From assembly GCA_022818135.1 (NCBI GenBank), contig JAFMSR010000018.1, forward strand, positions 4,709,542 through 4,773,541: a stretch of DNA of 64,000 nt, written 5' to 3'. The notes below the pieces were generated by a model that was not told the DNA's origin, ran no database searches, and saw only the letters and a list, made by a program, of their open reading frames with translations. Shown piece by piece: positions 37,412 to 48,599 of the stretch (within the stretch, counting starts at the first letter, position 1; the number at the start of each line of letters is the position of its first letter). The DNA is from Saxidomus purpurata. Lineage: Eukaryota > Mollusca > Bivalvia > Venerida > Veneridae. The position numbers and the translations under genes are program-made.

Positions 37412-40400
37412 CTCTCTGGTCGATTAAGTTAAATTGCGACTGGTTTAGAAACGTATCGAATTGAGATGGTTTTCATCGTTTGCAGAAATTTTTCTTTTTA
37501 ACATCAATCTTCTATGATCAGAGCCGTGAAATATATAATCATAAAAACAACAAAAAGATATGTTTAATTTATAGAGAGCGAATTAAGGTTTTATACCTTT
37601 AAATGCTACTCTTTTTTACTGGCCGTACTGTTTTGACCCTGTTTAACGGCATTTATGGACTTTTTGCCTTTCATTTGAAATATAAAATAATATAGTCGGT
37701 ATATAAGGAATGTGGACAGAAAACGTCTTAATTAATGAAAAGATTGAAGTCTATAAAATGTCGAATCACACTCAAGATCAAAGACAAGTAGGAGTAAATT
37801 TTTGTTTAATTTCAACTACATAAATACAGCATTAATTCAAAATCAATCGCAGCATTGCAGTTTATAAGATTTGGACGCCTTAATTAAATTTATAAAATGT
37901 ATTTGCAAATTCTCTCTATTTAAGCGATGTTTTAATATCAAAAATCTTGTGAACAATTTTCATATGAAGAACATATTACATCTTCTTTAAGTTTAAACGA
38001 ACTCATATTTTTGTCATCGCGAATTCACGCCGTATTCTGTTTATACAGCGATTTCAACTTTATCGCCGTCACCCAGCCAAGTGTAACACTTTCATTATTA
38101 ACTTATTCCATCAAGTCTATTACATTTAATATTCAATTATTTAAGTTATTGCTCTACGAAATTGGCGTTAACCGGCTTCATTTAATTACTGATGCGATGT
38201 GGAAGCCTGAAGGAAGATACGATTCTGATAATGCAATAAATAATCCCAATTTGGCGTGTGTTCTGGTGCAGAATTAAACCGATTTTATCAATAAATATAT
38301 ATTGACACTAAATACACGAGTCAATTCAGCCATCAGTTACAGAATAACAATTTATTCGTGAAGAATGATAGCATCTTTCTGCCGCAGATTTGTTCATTAA
38401 CACCGAGAGAGATTTTCTCTGTCCTTAGATGTACTGTCGTTTATAACGGGTGATTACTTGCCTTGCAATTTGAAATTCACTCGCTGTATGTTTGGTAACG
38501 TGTAATTTTAAGCCTGTATTTGTTAAGGGTCTTATAGAGAGACTTTCGTCCATGTTTCCATTACAATTCTTAGGTTACCGGATATATTTTTTAATTATGT
38601 TGAAAACGGAAAAAATTATCAGCATTAATTTTCTATTTTTCATTGTCAGTTTCTTAGTTTTGTGCTTTTATGTTTTCATTGCATGTCTTTATTATTTACA
38701 CTTTGCTTCGAATTAGTATTCTAAATCGCTGTTAGGTTTAGTTTTGTTGTATCAAAAATGTACCATTTGTGATGTTTCATTGTAAAATTGATAAAACAAA
38801 AGTACTGGGTAGACAACATAATTTAAATCTGCAAACTGTTCAATGTTACCTAATAGTTAATATGTTATATAAACAGTACAGAAAAGCCTTGGTGCTTCTT
38901 TATAACTTTCTTTATAACTTTAAATACTTATGACTATAGGGTTAACTGTTTTGTAATTCAGATTTTTACGACTGTATATACGGTTTTTAATGGTCACAAA
39001 ATGAGGTGAAAAGAAATTGTTGGGAGCACACTTGCGAGGTGGTGGGGTTCTACTAAATAAACAAGACATGTGAGTATGATTTTTGTAAATTTTGTTATAA
39101 ATTGATTATTTTGTTGAAGAACTTTCAAAAATCGGGCAGTGTAGTTACCAGTAGAAATGTTGAGACTACAGTACCGTTTGCACGAATTGTCGAAACAAAT
39201 TTCCATAAATTGTAGTCTCTAGAACGTTTATAAGTTGGCGAAAATCTCGATTTTCACTAACCAAAGTTAAACTATCCTTATTTTTTTGTCCAAAATCCCG
39301 TTTTTCCTAATATATCTTATATTCAACATACGAGTACATGTACAATATAAGTATTTATCGTCACTAGACGATCCGGTGAGTAAATAAATTGAAATAACAG
39401 CCAATTTCTCAAATGAGGTGGTGGGGTGGAGAACGAGGCGGTGGGGATTTGAAGGTGGTTGAGTGGTGCTATACATGAACCCAAACGTTTTATCTGGTTT
39501 CGTGATAGTTTCTCGGTTATCCTTTATCTGGTTTCGTGAGATATAGAAATAAAATTAACCATAGTTATTTTTTCCGCGATTGTAAGTCAGTGCTGAATGT
39601 CTTTCTTGAATTTTATTTGTTATGGTCCTTTTGATGGGTAATATGATTTTAATGCTTATTGTGAAAATTAACAGTATGCTAAAAATAATTACTATCCGTA
39701 TTTTTTTTTCATAATATTTCAAATAAAAAATTTAGTGGTTACGATTATGATGTTGATAACTTCTCACTCGAATTAGTAGCGCATTTTGTTTGGTTATGTA
39801 ATAACATATATCTGTTTAACAGATGAATCCCCTTACATGGACCACCAGGTATGCACATTCAAAATTGCAACTATTTTTTGGGTCGGGATACCTGTTCAGT
39901 CGCACTGTAAATGTTTAAGTGTCCCGATACTTTAAACAACAGCAGCAACTCGACGAGAATCATGTGATATGTCGCCGAAGATACTTGTATTTACCCCGCG
40001 CTCCGACAAACTTCGGAGATCTTTCGTTCAAACCATTGAGTTGCTTGATGTCTTAGAGGACTGTTTGAGTTACCTTGTATCCGCGCCCAATTATACAACA
40101 GTGCCCATATAATATTTACATGTTAAACGAGAATAGGGAAAGGGAAAATTATTATCTAAAATTTTATTTTGTGTCCTTTATACTGTGTTTTTCCTTTAAT
40201 TTTCATCTTGAGATTTCTCAGCAACAAGCAACTGTCATATCGTCCATCTGTTACCGTCTTTGTCCAGTAAGATCTCCTCATTATGCGGTAATCGTGTAAT
40301 GAAATAAAATGAAAACCATTTACTATATAAAAAAAAATAATAAGTCACATTTTTCGGTGTTAAACGTTTCCATCGATTGTAAATCTACATCTTTACAGTA

Positions 40401-41139
40401 TCTATTTCAAGAGAACTAATTTTAATACCATTCTACCGTTAAGTAGAAAAACAAAGAAAGACGTATTACATGAATTAATGTAGGTTCAGATTTTATACGA
40501 CTCAAAGAGATATGTCTGTTGAATTAGAAGACAAAAGCGTAATTCAAAGACAAATATTCACGTGAATTTCATCGTTTTACAATCAATACTTCATAGGACC
40601 TTATCAGAATTTTTGATTTCTTTCTTTCAACTTAGAAGTTCACACTTTCCATTTTTTAACCAAGATAACATCTTGTTGGGTAATTGTTCCTTGCTGAGAG
40701 CAAACATGTATATCTTGTATCAATCTAAAACAATCAGATCTTGTCACATCGGCTTGTTAATTTGTCAGAAGTTTAAAGCACAGACAGTTATTTGTGCTAG
40801 AGACATCAAAGTGGGATAACTAGGGGAAATGGAAGAATTGTCATTGTCAACGCGCCTTCTAATTAAATCGAATTCACCACAATTTACCGCCGCGAGATCT
40901 AAGCTGGATTTATCGGTATTAATTCAACATTATCCTCATTGAATACATTTTCCGTCAATCAATTTAATTTTGATCGGAAGATAATTTAAGACTAAACATA
41001 TCAGGGTTGATTGATAAACCAGGATTCCAAGACTGTCTTTCAAGATGACTTTCATTTGTAGCGTTGTGGCATTTCTTTAATCACTTTTTATAAGCTGTCA
41101 GCAGTTAATCGATGAGTAGGTTTATATATCGTTAGAATG
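37412..41139. other. Intergenic interval, nothing firmly recognised
   Basis: Around 39020-39480 are G-rich phrases (GAGGTGGTGGGGT, GAGGCGGTGGGG), and the stretch near 39050-39140 resembles 50400-50520 (TTTTGTAAATTTT...CTTTCAAAAATCGG). They suggest a dispersed repeat. Open frames of 60-90 codons lack motifs. Confidence 0.35.
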
Positions 41140-41560
41140 AGGTATCTAGAAGGGAATTGTTTTGAAAAATGAATATACAAAAATAATTATCAAAATTAGG
41201 CATCCAGAAGGGACTATCAAAATAAATTGAAATAAAAGTCAATGTAAAATGATCAAGATGAGGTGTCCACCCTGTTAAACATTTGAATATTAAATTGTCA
41301 AAATGAGGTAAACGAATACGAATATTTTATTACGCATAAGTTTTTTTACTATGTTTACAGCATATTTTAACAAAATATGAAGATCAAACAATGGATTTCA
41401 AGAAGAGGTTAAATTAACAAAGTATACAATAATGTGTGTCCAAAGAACTGTATATAAACCACAAGTCAAGTCTCAAAATGAAAAGGGACTTGTCAAAATA
41501 TGATGTAAATGATCAAAATGGGGTACCAAGAAGGGACATGTGTTCATAAATGGAATACAA
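41140..41560. repeat. Degenerate tandem repeat, GATCAAAATGAGGTATCCAG type
   Basis: The phrase (TC)AAAATGAGGTNTCCAGAAGGGA recurs with variation about every 70-90 bases (near 41140, 41200, 41265, 41315, 41400, 41475 and 41520). It is an old, strongly diverged minisatellite. Confidence 0.5.
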
Positions 41561-43045
41561 ACTTAATGGTTAAGTTGATGTAACAGTTTCTTCGAACGCT
41601 AGAAAAATAGCTTTTTTTATTTTGTCATCTTAGAAGAATAGAGGTATATTGTCTCCCAATTGTCGGTCACTCTATATTGCAGTACTTTCAAACCATCGAT
41701 GATTTATATGGTATATAACATGAATCACCCCCGCCTATGCCGTCGGCATTGATATTGCTGAGGGTTATGCTTACAATTTTATAAAGTCCGTATTAAATAA
41801 GACGACTGTTTCATAGATATCTTAAATACTTATCACTTGATATGTATTAAAATACATGTGTTAGAATGCGTATTCACCTGCAGAGTACGAAGATGGTACA
41901 TGGTCGATCGATTACAATATACATATCATGTCTAGTAAGAAAATACTGGCTTCAGCTTTAATTTCACCCTGTATTGTAGAAAGTGAAGATGCACGGTCCT
42001 TCTGCTATTCCCAGTTAACACGAAAGCCGTTGACAAGCTTTTTTTTACTTCTATCAGGTTTATACCCGATATCACAAAATATTCACAAGTTCATCTTAGT
42101 TACATGGCGTTTTACTCTTTTACTCCGTCAAAATCTGTCAAAGAGCTTGAACGAGTGATCTTGGAGACGCAACAAAAATGTTAAAGTTATTGGTAGTTTA
42201 AACTAGTTGTTTTGTTTAAAGTCAATTTGAAAGAAAATCAATCTGGCCTTCAACGACAAGAGACAATCATAATTAAGAAATTAAGCAATACATGTATATG
42301 ACATAACATTGAAAATAATACTTTAAACCCCAACGATCGCTTTCAATTTTGCTCAGTAGGAATAGTAGATATTCTGATAGACTAATAAAAGAGCCGTGTT
42401 CTTTTCTATCGTATTCGCATCCTTTTAACGAAAATTGTTGTCTAAAAGCGTCTCTTATTTTTCCAAAATATCATTGTATGAATTTTATAATATATATTTT
42501 CGATTTAATAAGCTATATTAGGAATGATTTTGTAGAAATACTCGCCTTTTTAACAGATAATACACCTTTCTTTGTAACTATAAGTGCTATGTGTAATTGT
42601 CACATACATAGTGGTCATGAGACTTAAATGATTTGTACAGAAATAAATTCTTTGTCTAAGTAATCATGCTCTTTTAAGTATAATGTACGTCAATACAAAA
42701 TTCTTTCGTTCGACTTTGATAAGGTCAATATATCAACCGCCTAATGGCTTTGCTGTATAAAATATGTTCTGTTCACATATTAATATAGTTGGAGCATACC
42801 GAACTTAGAAAACTGTTCAGTTAAACATAACATTTTCAACAGTAAACATAAAGTTTAGTTCTTATATATATGTTGTGAGTATAGAAATAGTATTTCCGCC
42901 AAGCAGTATTCTTAAAGTTTTATGTTTTTAAAATTATTAAATGTACAATGTCATTAGCGTCAGTTTTTGAGCGTGGTTTTTTTTTTGGGGGAGACATTAT
43001 AACCCTGTTGAATTGCAACTCATTCACTGTATGTGATCAGTCAAT
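41561..43045. other. Intergenic interval, nothing recognised
   Basis: Open frames at 41928-42158 and 42349-42627 (plus) have no motif or splice support. The missing middle exons of the sulfotransferase pseudogene were looked for here and not found. Confidence 0.4.
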
Positions 43046-44678
43046 GTTTGCATCCCGAAATAAATATCTGTGGTCTTGCAAACATTTCCCAAGTTCATTA
43101 ACATACGGTTGAAAGAAATCCTTCAGTAGGGTTGTAGTTTCTGTAATGGGACATCAACGACATTTAAACCGCACACACACCTAACAAAAAGAATGCATTT
43201 GACAAATAGAACTTAATATGAACATTTAAAAATAAACTGTTAAATGTTTGCAATAGCCCTATCTTAGTTTTGGTATCTTGTATTGGTATCTATTTATAGA
43301 TGTACTGTTTCGTATCTCAGTGTAAATAGCCTAAACGTTTTCGGCGGTTGCACACGGGTACCTTTCGAGTTACCTATCCAAAACTAACAAATTAAAATAA
43401 CATACGTTAACCTTTTCTTTTTTATTGTGGAAATAGCTTCTAACGTTTATTTCTGATAGCTTTAAAGTTTTTATTAAAATGAATATCTATTTAATAGAAA
43501 ATGCTGAAAACTACAAGACCTGGAACAAAGTGAAAGAATTTTATATTTTATAAACGTTACTGAAAAGTTCCCAAGAGCTGGAATAAAGTATACACAATAA
43601 TAACCAAACGGTGTTCAATTGAAAACAAGCTGCATGGCCGCTCTTGGCGTCAACAATTTTCCCTCGAAACTGTTTTAAATAGCATGGTTTGTAATATATG
43701 TAAATTTGATTTTTGCAAGCATAAATTAGGTTGTTATTTTTTAAATGTCGAAAATATCAAAATCACCTAATTTAAGACTAAAATGCGATGAGGTAAGAAT
43801 TCAATGCTCACAAATATGAAAGCCGCAGCATGCCACATACATCGTTTAACAAATTTGTGTGAGTAAAGGTAAAATAACACAAACTTACATACGTAAAAAA
43901 TCCTATTAGCTTTTTCAGTCATGCATTGACTAATTACTTTCAAGCACATGGATAAATGAAAAATGGAAATTACATATATTGATATTCAACCTGGATTCAA
44001 TAGCTTTGATCATAACCTCTAAATTGCTTGACGTTATATTTATGAAATATCATCCGTTCCAGTGGTGTTCATCGTTTAATAAACAATGATTTGGAGTACT
44101 CATACGCAGTAATTAGCCACGAAGGCCGGAAGTAATAACTGCGCATCAGTACGACAGATTATTGTTTATAAGACGATAACAATGCTGAAAAGGATGTTAT
44201 ATCGATTCTAACATGACCAAATATTACAAAAGGTGAATCAATACAAGGCGTTATTTTCTACGCTGAACTTAACGTCATGCGGCCCAATATGACGTCATGT
44301 TTACAACATATCGGTTCCCAATTTGTTTATGGTTTAATATAACATAATTTTTCAACTCTTTGTATATAGAGACAAAATCGTTAGTCGTGTTAGAATGCAT
44401 AATTTCTATATTTAGCATTCATAAACTGCACACGTGACATACGTAGGCGTAGACGTAACCACGACCAAAACCACGTCTCTTTGTGAAGAAAGCCATTGGT
44501 ATTATATCCTGATGAAAGTTTAATCCTGATAAAGAAATATGCTGTTCCACATTTAACATTTCCAAACAGGTAGAAGATGGGCAAACATCGAAACGTTCTA
44601 TTATCTTTACAACATGGGTGACTTTTTTTCGAACAAATAACGCTCCATTTCGCCGGTAAGATGTCTGTCTTGGTAATA

Positions 44679-46002
44679 TGAGGATTGTTCAAATATGAAT
44701 GCATGTAGAACGTTGTCTCGCTCAATAATGCGAAAATCAGGAGGAAATCAAGATTATTGGGTAGATAAACAAGTTAGCTTTACATTGATTCCACACCCAT
44801 TAAAATCCGTTCACTTAGCTGTGTCTATCGCTCGCTCGTGTATACTAATACAAAAATGGTTGGAAGAAGGTCAGCGTACGCCGTTGAAATACGGTCCTAT
44901 ATTAAGAATCGTTGTATTCTTGGCATAGGGTGTAAAGACATTTTTGATGAAATATATTCTGTTTATGGGCATAATGAAATGTCTTTGTCGACAGCTATTC
45001 GTTGGTTTAAGAAATTCAAATGTGGGTTAGTTTCAACAGAAGATGCACCACATGGCCGTCGGCCGAAAACAGCAGCGTCTGCCAAGATGGTTGCTAGAGT
45101 GAAAGAAATAGTTGCTACTGATGCAAGATACACCGCAAGGCAAATAGCTAGTTTGGTTGGCATCTCATTAGGAGCTGCTCATGCAATTCTGAAGCGTAAT
45201 TTGAAAATGAGAAAGATCTGTGCTAGATGGATTCTCCATCTGTTGACAGATGAGCAGAAAAGGGCACGCGCGCAATGCGCGAAAATGTTGCTTAAACAGT
45301 TTCCAAATTACAATGCACGGTCTTTCGCAAATGTCGTCACTGGTGACGAGACATGGGTTCACTTTTTTGAGCCCAAACGAAAGATTCAGAACAAAATATG
45401 GGCAACAAAGTTTGGCAAAAGACCGTGCATTGCAAAGCGGACCATGAGTGTCAAGAAGGTAATGTATGCCATATTCTTCACAAATCAGGGTCCTGCCATT
45501 CAGGTTGCTGTACCTAAAGGCAAATCCGCAAAGTTTTACAAGACTAATTTAAAAGTTCTTGGAAAACTGAAGAAATATTTTAAAATTCGAAGACCTGAAA
45601 CTGGTTTGGCCAATGTCAGATTGCTACATGACAATGCGTCATCGCACAAGGCGTCTATTGTACAAGACTTTCTGAAGCAGGAAAAGGTTGTTGTGCTCCC
45701 TCACCCTCTGTATTCGCCTGACCTTGCCCCGTGTGACTTCGTTTTGTTCCCAAGGCTCAAATAATACCTTTCTGGTCGAAAATTTGTCCAGCGCAAACAC
45801 CTCAGTTCTGCAATATTCCACTGTCTTCATATTATACCTAGAAAAGACTATGAAAATGCCTTCAAGGATTGGATTAGAAGACTTAAACTTTGCATATCTG
45901 TTGGAGGTGAATACTTCGAGGGGACAAAATAAAATTTTCATTGAAATCTATCAAGGATACATTTTTATGTGCTTAGATGCATTCATATTTGAACATTCCT
46001 CG
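44679..46002 (+). mobile_element. mariner element, full length, with TIRs and TA target duplication
   Basis: The 29-bp terminal inverted repeats at 44679-44707 and 45974-46002 match at 26 of 29 positions; the left one starts TGAGGATTGTTCAAATATGA. TA lies immediately outside both ends (44677-44678 and 46003-46004). The 1324-bp length is standard for mariner. The element sits in the first intron of the sulfotransferase pseudogene, transcribed in the opposite sense. Confidence 0.92.
44856..45932 (+). pseudogene. mariner transposase (D,D34D) with one internal stop
   Basis: The frame starts at ATG 44856 (MVGRRSAYAVEIR). It has two helix-turn-helix regions (about residues 20-57 and 85-120), a WILHLL linker where mariners have WVPHXL, and catalytic Asp164 (VTGDETW), Asp259 (LLHDNASSH) and Asp294 (YSPDLAPCDF). 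The last two are separated by 34 residues, the mariner signature. At codon 303 a TAA (45762-45764) interrupts the frame just after LFPRLK. The same frame then continues through YLSGRKF and DWIRRLKLC to a second TAA at 45930-45932, giving 358 codons in all, close to the family's usual length. With only one nonsense codon and no frameshift, this is a fairly recent loss. The catalytic core is upstream of the stop, but the shortened protein is unlikely to work. Confidence 0.9.
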
Positions 46003-46503
46003 TATAAGAGCTACAAGAAATTGTTAATCCGAATTTAAAGCCACTTGTAATGGAATCAGTCTAGTAGTTTCAGAGAGGAGGCAATGACGACGCGTTATGA
46101 CAAATGAACTAAAATGGGGATTTCTCTGAGAAAAAAGGACCTGGATACTACATGTCTGCAATTAGAGAATAATGAGTAGACCAATGTTATTCTTTCACAG
46201 GTCTGCATAACTATATATTGACAGCAGTATTTGTCTACAATTACTATGTTGTATAACTATTGAATTTAGTGGCAACTATACATTGACCTCTATCTAGAGA
46301 TGAAAAAGCTACACATTATTTTACGTGTCTATAAGTATTTTTTATGAACTCGTCACGTGACCGCTATAAGCCAATCGGAAGAGTCTATTTAAGAAAGGTG
46401 TACAATATATATAAGTATTTTCTGACCTCCACTTACCATACATAGCAGGTCTTCTACGCCAGTGTTTCTTCTTGGTATAGCACAAGGATCAGGTATGTCA
46501 GCT

Positions 46504-48293
46504 CCGAATAATATCTTTAAACAAGGGAATATTCAGAAATTATTCCGTCTTTGTAAACCAGTCGAACGCATAGCCGAGACACGTTTAACTTTTATCTACT
46601 AATTATTACCAAGTAACATGATAAAAATGCTCAAATATTAAATGAAATAATAAATATTTACTGTAAGCGTAAGAAAAAAGAGACAATTTGGTAATTATTA
46701 AAACATCTGTTTGCAAAACAGGATTGTACGGAATTTATACAAATCTATCCATCATGGCTGCGCAATATTCAAGCGATCAGGGGTTGTTTAAATGGATACG
46801 TATAGTGCACTATACCTGACTGTGGTTTAATTTCGTCGGTGGTAAGTTACAAAGTTGATTATCTTTTGCTTTACGACGGTCTTGGTCGGGAATCACGAAG
46901 CGGTAAGAAATTGTGTAATTTAATGGCGGCAAATCGCAAGCTCAACATAGATATTACAAGTTTATCGGCTCTCTGCATTTATCGGAAGCAATGTTTGCAC
47001 CAAATATATGCGACTTGTTCTAGAAAAGATATTTCTACGCGGAACAAGAATCGAACTGAAATTATGAGAACACGACCTTCTTGAATATGACCAATATATA
47101 TTCGTGATTCCCAAACAGGAGTTGATTTTCCTTTACTACTATAATTATGTAAAGTAAACAGTGAAAAAAAAAAGAATTTATCATTATTTTGTTTTAAAAT
47201 ATCAGTACATCGGGGTCCATGCCACACACTGGGTACCTGTGATCTAATGGGGAAATTCGGCCACATTTGAGTGTTTATAACGATTCTTTTACAAGTAACA
47301 CTATACGAAACAAAGTGGCAGTAAACGTTTGCGCGTGGCACTTATTTCTACTTTTAATTATATGTGAAGGTATAAAGGTATATTATCACATGTGGGTAGA
47401 CAATTTTACAGACCTATTTGGTTCTGTAAGGAGATCACTCATTAATAAACCTTCCTCAACACTCGAAGCTTTTCCGGAAGGTATGTAAAGGGAAGGTCCC
47501 TGGAAGATGTCACCAGGGGCAGATTAATTTGCCCGAGCAATCTATTTTATATGATTGTAAAGAAATACAAATTTGATGAACTTACCTATCTTTTCGAAAA
47601 AAATCCTTTTCAATTTCCTCACGAAGAAAAACAATAAAAACGACAGCCTATTTCCACTTTTTCCTTCAGTATTTTTTTTCTTCATTGACCGATCACTCAT
47701 ATACTTTTCCGACAGACAATTAAAAATGATATATTGTGTACATATTACATATCTGTTTTTTAACTAAACTTATCCTGTAGTATTTTACTTGATGGACCTT
47801 CGAAAATTATATAACACTGGATCAATATTATGAACTGCACAAACACAATCTAGTGTAAACACTGTGTCACAATAAACAGTGTTTAACAGTATGATTGTTT
47901 TCAATAATCTTTCGTACAATATTTTCAGAAAGATTCAATTTTACTTTTTAAAGTCCCAGGACCACTATTACAAGTAGCTCTTATTTCATAAAGAAGTTGT
48001 CGTCCCGGAGGAAAATGACCTTTATTTGTACCAAAACCATTCCTAATTTAACTTTTTAAATCGATTTACATGTTCGAAATATAGAGCAGTGTTTGCGTTA
48101 ATGATATTGCAAAAAATAAGAAAGGCTCTCTGGCATCTCTTTTTTGTGAAGAAACGATTTGAATACAAAAGAAATCACTACGTCAACATTTTTTGGAGTG
48201 AACAGAACATGGTTATATCGTTATCCTACAAATATATTCATTTTACAATATCAATACATTTAAAGAGATCCATGCACTTTAAAAAGATGTATT
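46504..48293. other. Interval between sulfotransferase pseudogene and orphan exon
   Basis: Open frames at 46839-47084 and 47267-47488 (plus) and 46979-47341 (minus) overlap each other on opposite strands and show no motif. No repeat family is recognised. Confidence 0.4.
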
Positions 48294-48299
48294 TTTATT
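48294..48299 (-). terminator. Poly(A) signal AATAAA
   Basis: Minus-strand AATAAA about 33 bases after the stop codon of the putative terminal exon at 48332-48586, a normal position for a 3' end signal. The surrounding A-rich sequence makes a chance hit possible. Confidence 0.4.
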
Positions 48300-48331
48300 T
48301 TTGTTTTTCATTTTTCAGGATTACCGTCGTT

Positions 48332-48586
48332 TTAAAAACACCAAAAGGCACGCGGGACTGCTCCGTAGAATCCCTCCTCGCTGATATCCATGCACTGCAA
48401 AGAGTCTCCAGAGTACCTTGCGATTGCTGTGGCCATGTTTGCGTCCAGAGAAAAAACCACTTCCTCTGGAACACCGCCCAGCAGAAACTCATTTATCGGT
48501 ACCTTCAGGGAAACTGACTGGTTTGCAGTCCGGTAAATTTCTCCTTTCTTGGCTTCGGAAATCTTTTTAACATGACGGGAGACATG
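48332..48586 (-). CDS. Putative terminal exon of an unrecognised gene
   Basis: On the minus strand, acceptor CATACCTCAG is followed by an uninterrupted 85-codon frame ending in TAA. It reads HVSRHVKKISEAKKGEIYRT at its start and GFYGAVPRAFWCF at its end, with VPINEFLLGGVPEEVVFSLD between. The segment is distinctly richer in G+C than its surroundings, as real exons here are, and an AATAAA follows. It has no upstream methionine of use, so it should be a 3' exon; the partner exons were not found between 48.6 and 52.7 kb. The plus-strand frame over the same bases (to 48517) is shorter in the exon and has no consistent splice boundaries. No family was recognised. Confidence 0.4.
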   Translation of the reverse strand, partial: HVSRHVKKISEAKKGEIYRTANQSVSLKVPINEFLLGGVPEEVVFSLDANMATAIARYSGDSLQCMDISEEGFYGAVPRAFWCF

Positions 48587-48599
48587 CTGAGGTATGATC

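Larger units (their letters stand above)
43046..46503 (-). pseudogene. CHST15-like: CHST15-like sulfotransferase pseudogene (tandem duplicate of 52697-60640)
   Basis: Four pieces match the downstream copy in order on the minus strand. 46503-46437 matches the exon encoding PDPCTIPRRNTGVEDLLCM, here PDPCAIPRRNTGVEDLLCM. About 44620-44443 matches the PAPS-loop exon, but the loop KCGTTD has become KCGTAY. 43373-43300 matches the following exon. 43163-43046 matches the last exon (LLKDFFQPYVNELGKCLQD). The three exons holding the 3'-phosphate-binding loop and the RLYS block are gone. Damage: a +1/-4 pair of indels after the PAPS loop, an out-of-frame deletion in the third piece, a 41-bp deletion in the last exon, and GG in place of the AG acceptor used by the other copy's first exon (a second AG two bases on leaves doubt). 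A mariner element occupies the first intron. It cannot encode an active enzyme. Confidence 0.85.

Noticed and set aside
48089..48517. 142-codon plus-strand open frame
   Set aside because: Its 5' half is AT-rich non-coding sequence, and its 3' half is antisense to the better-bounded minus-strand exon at 48332-48586.
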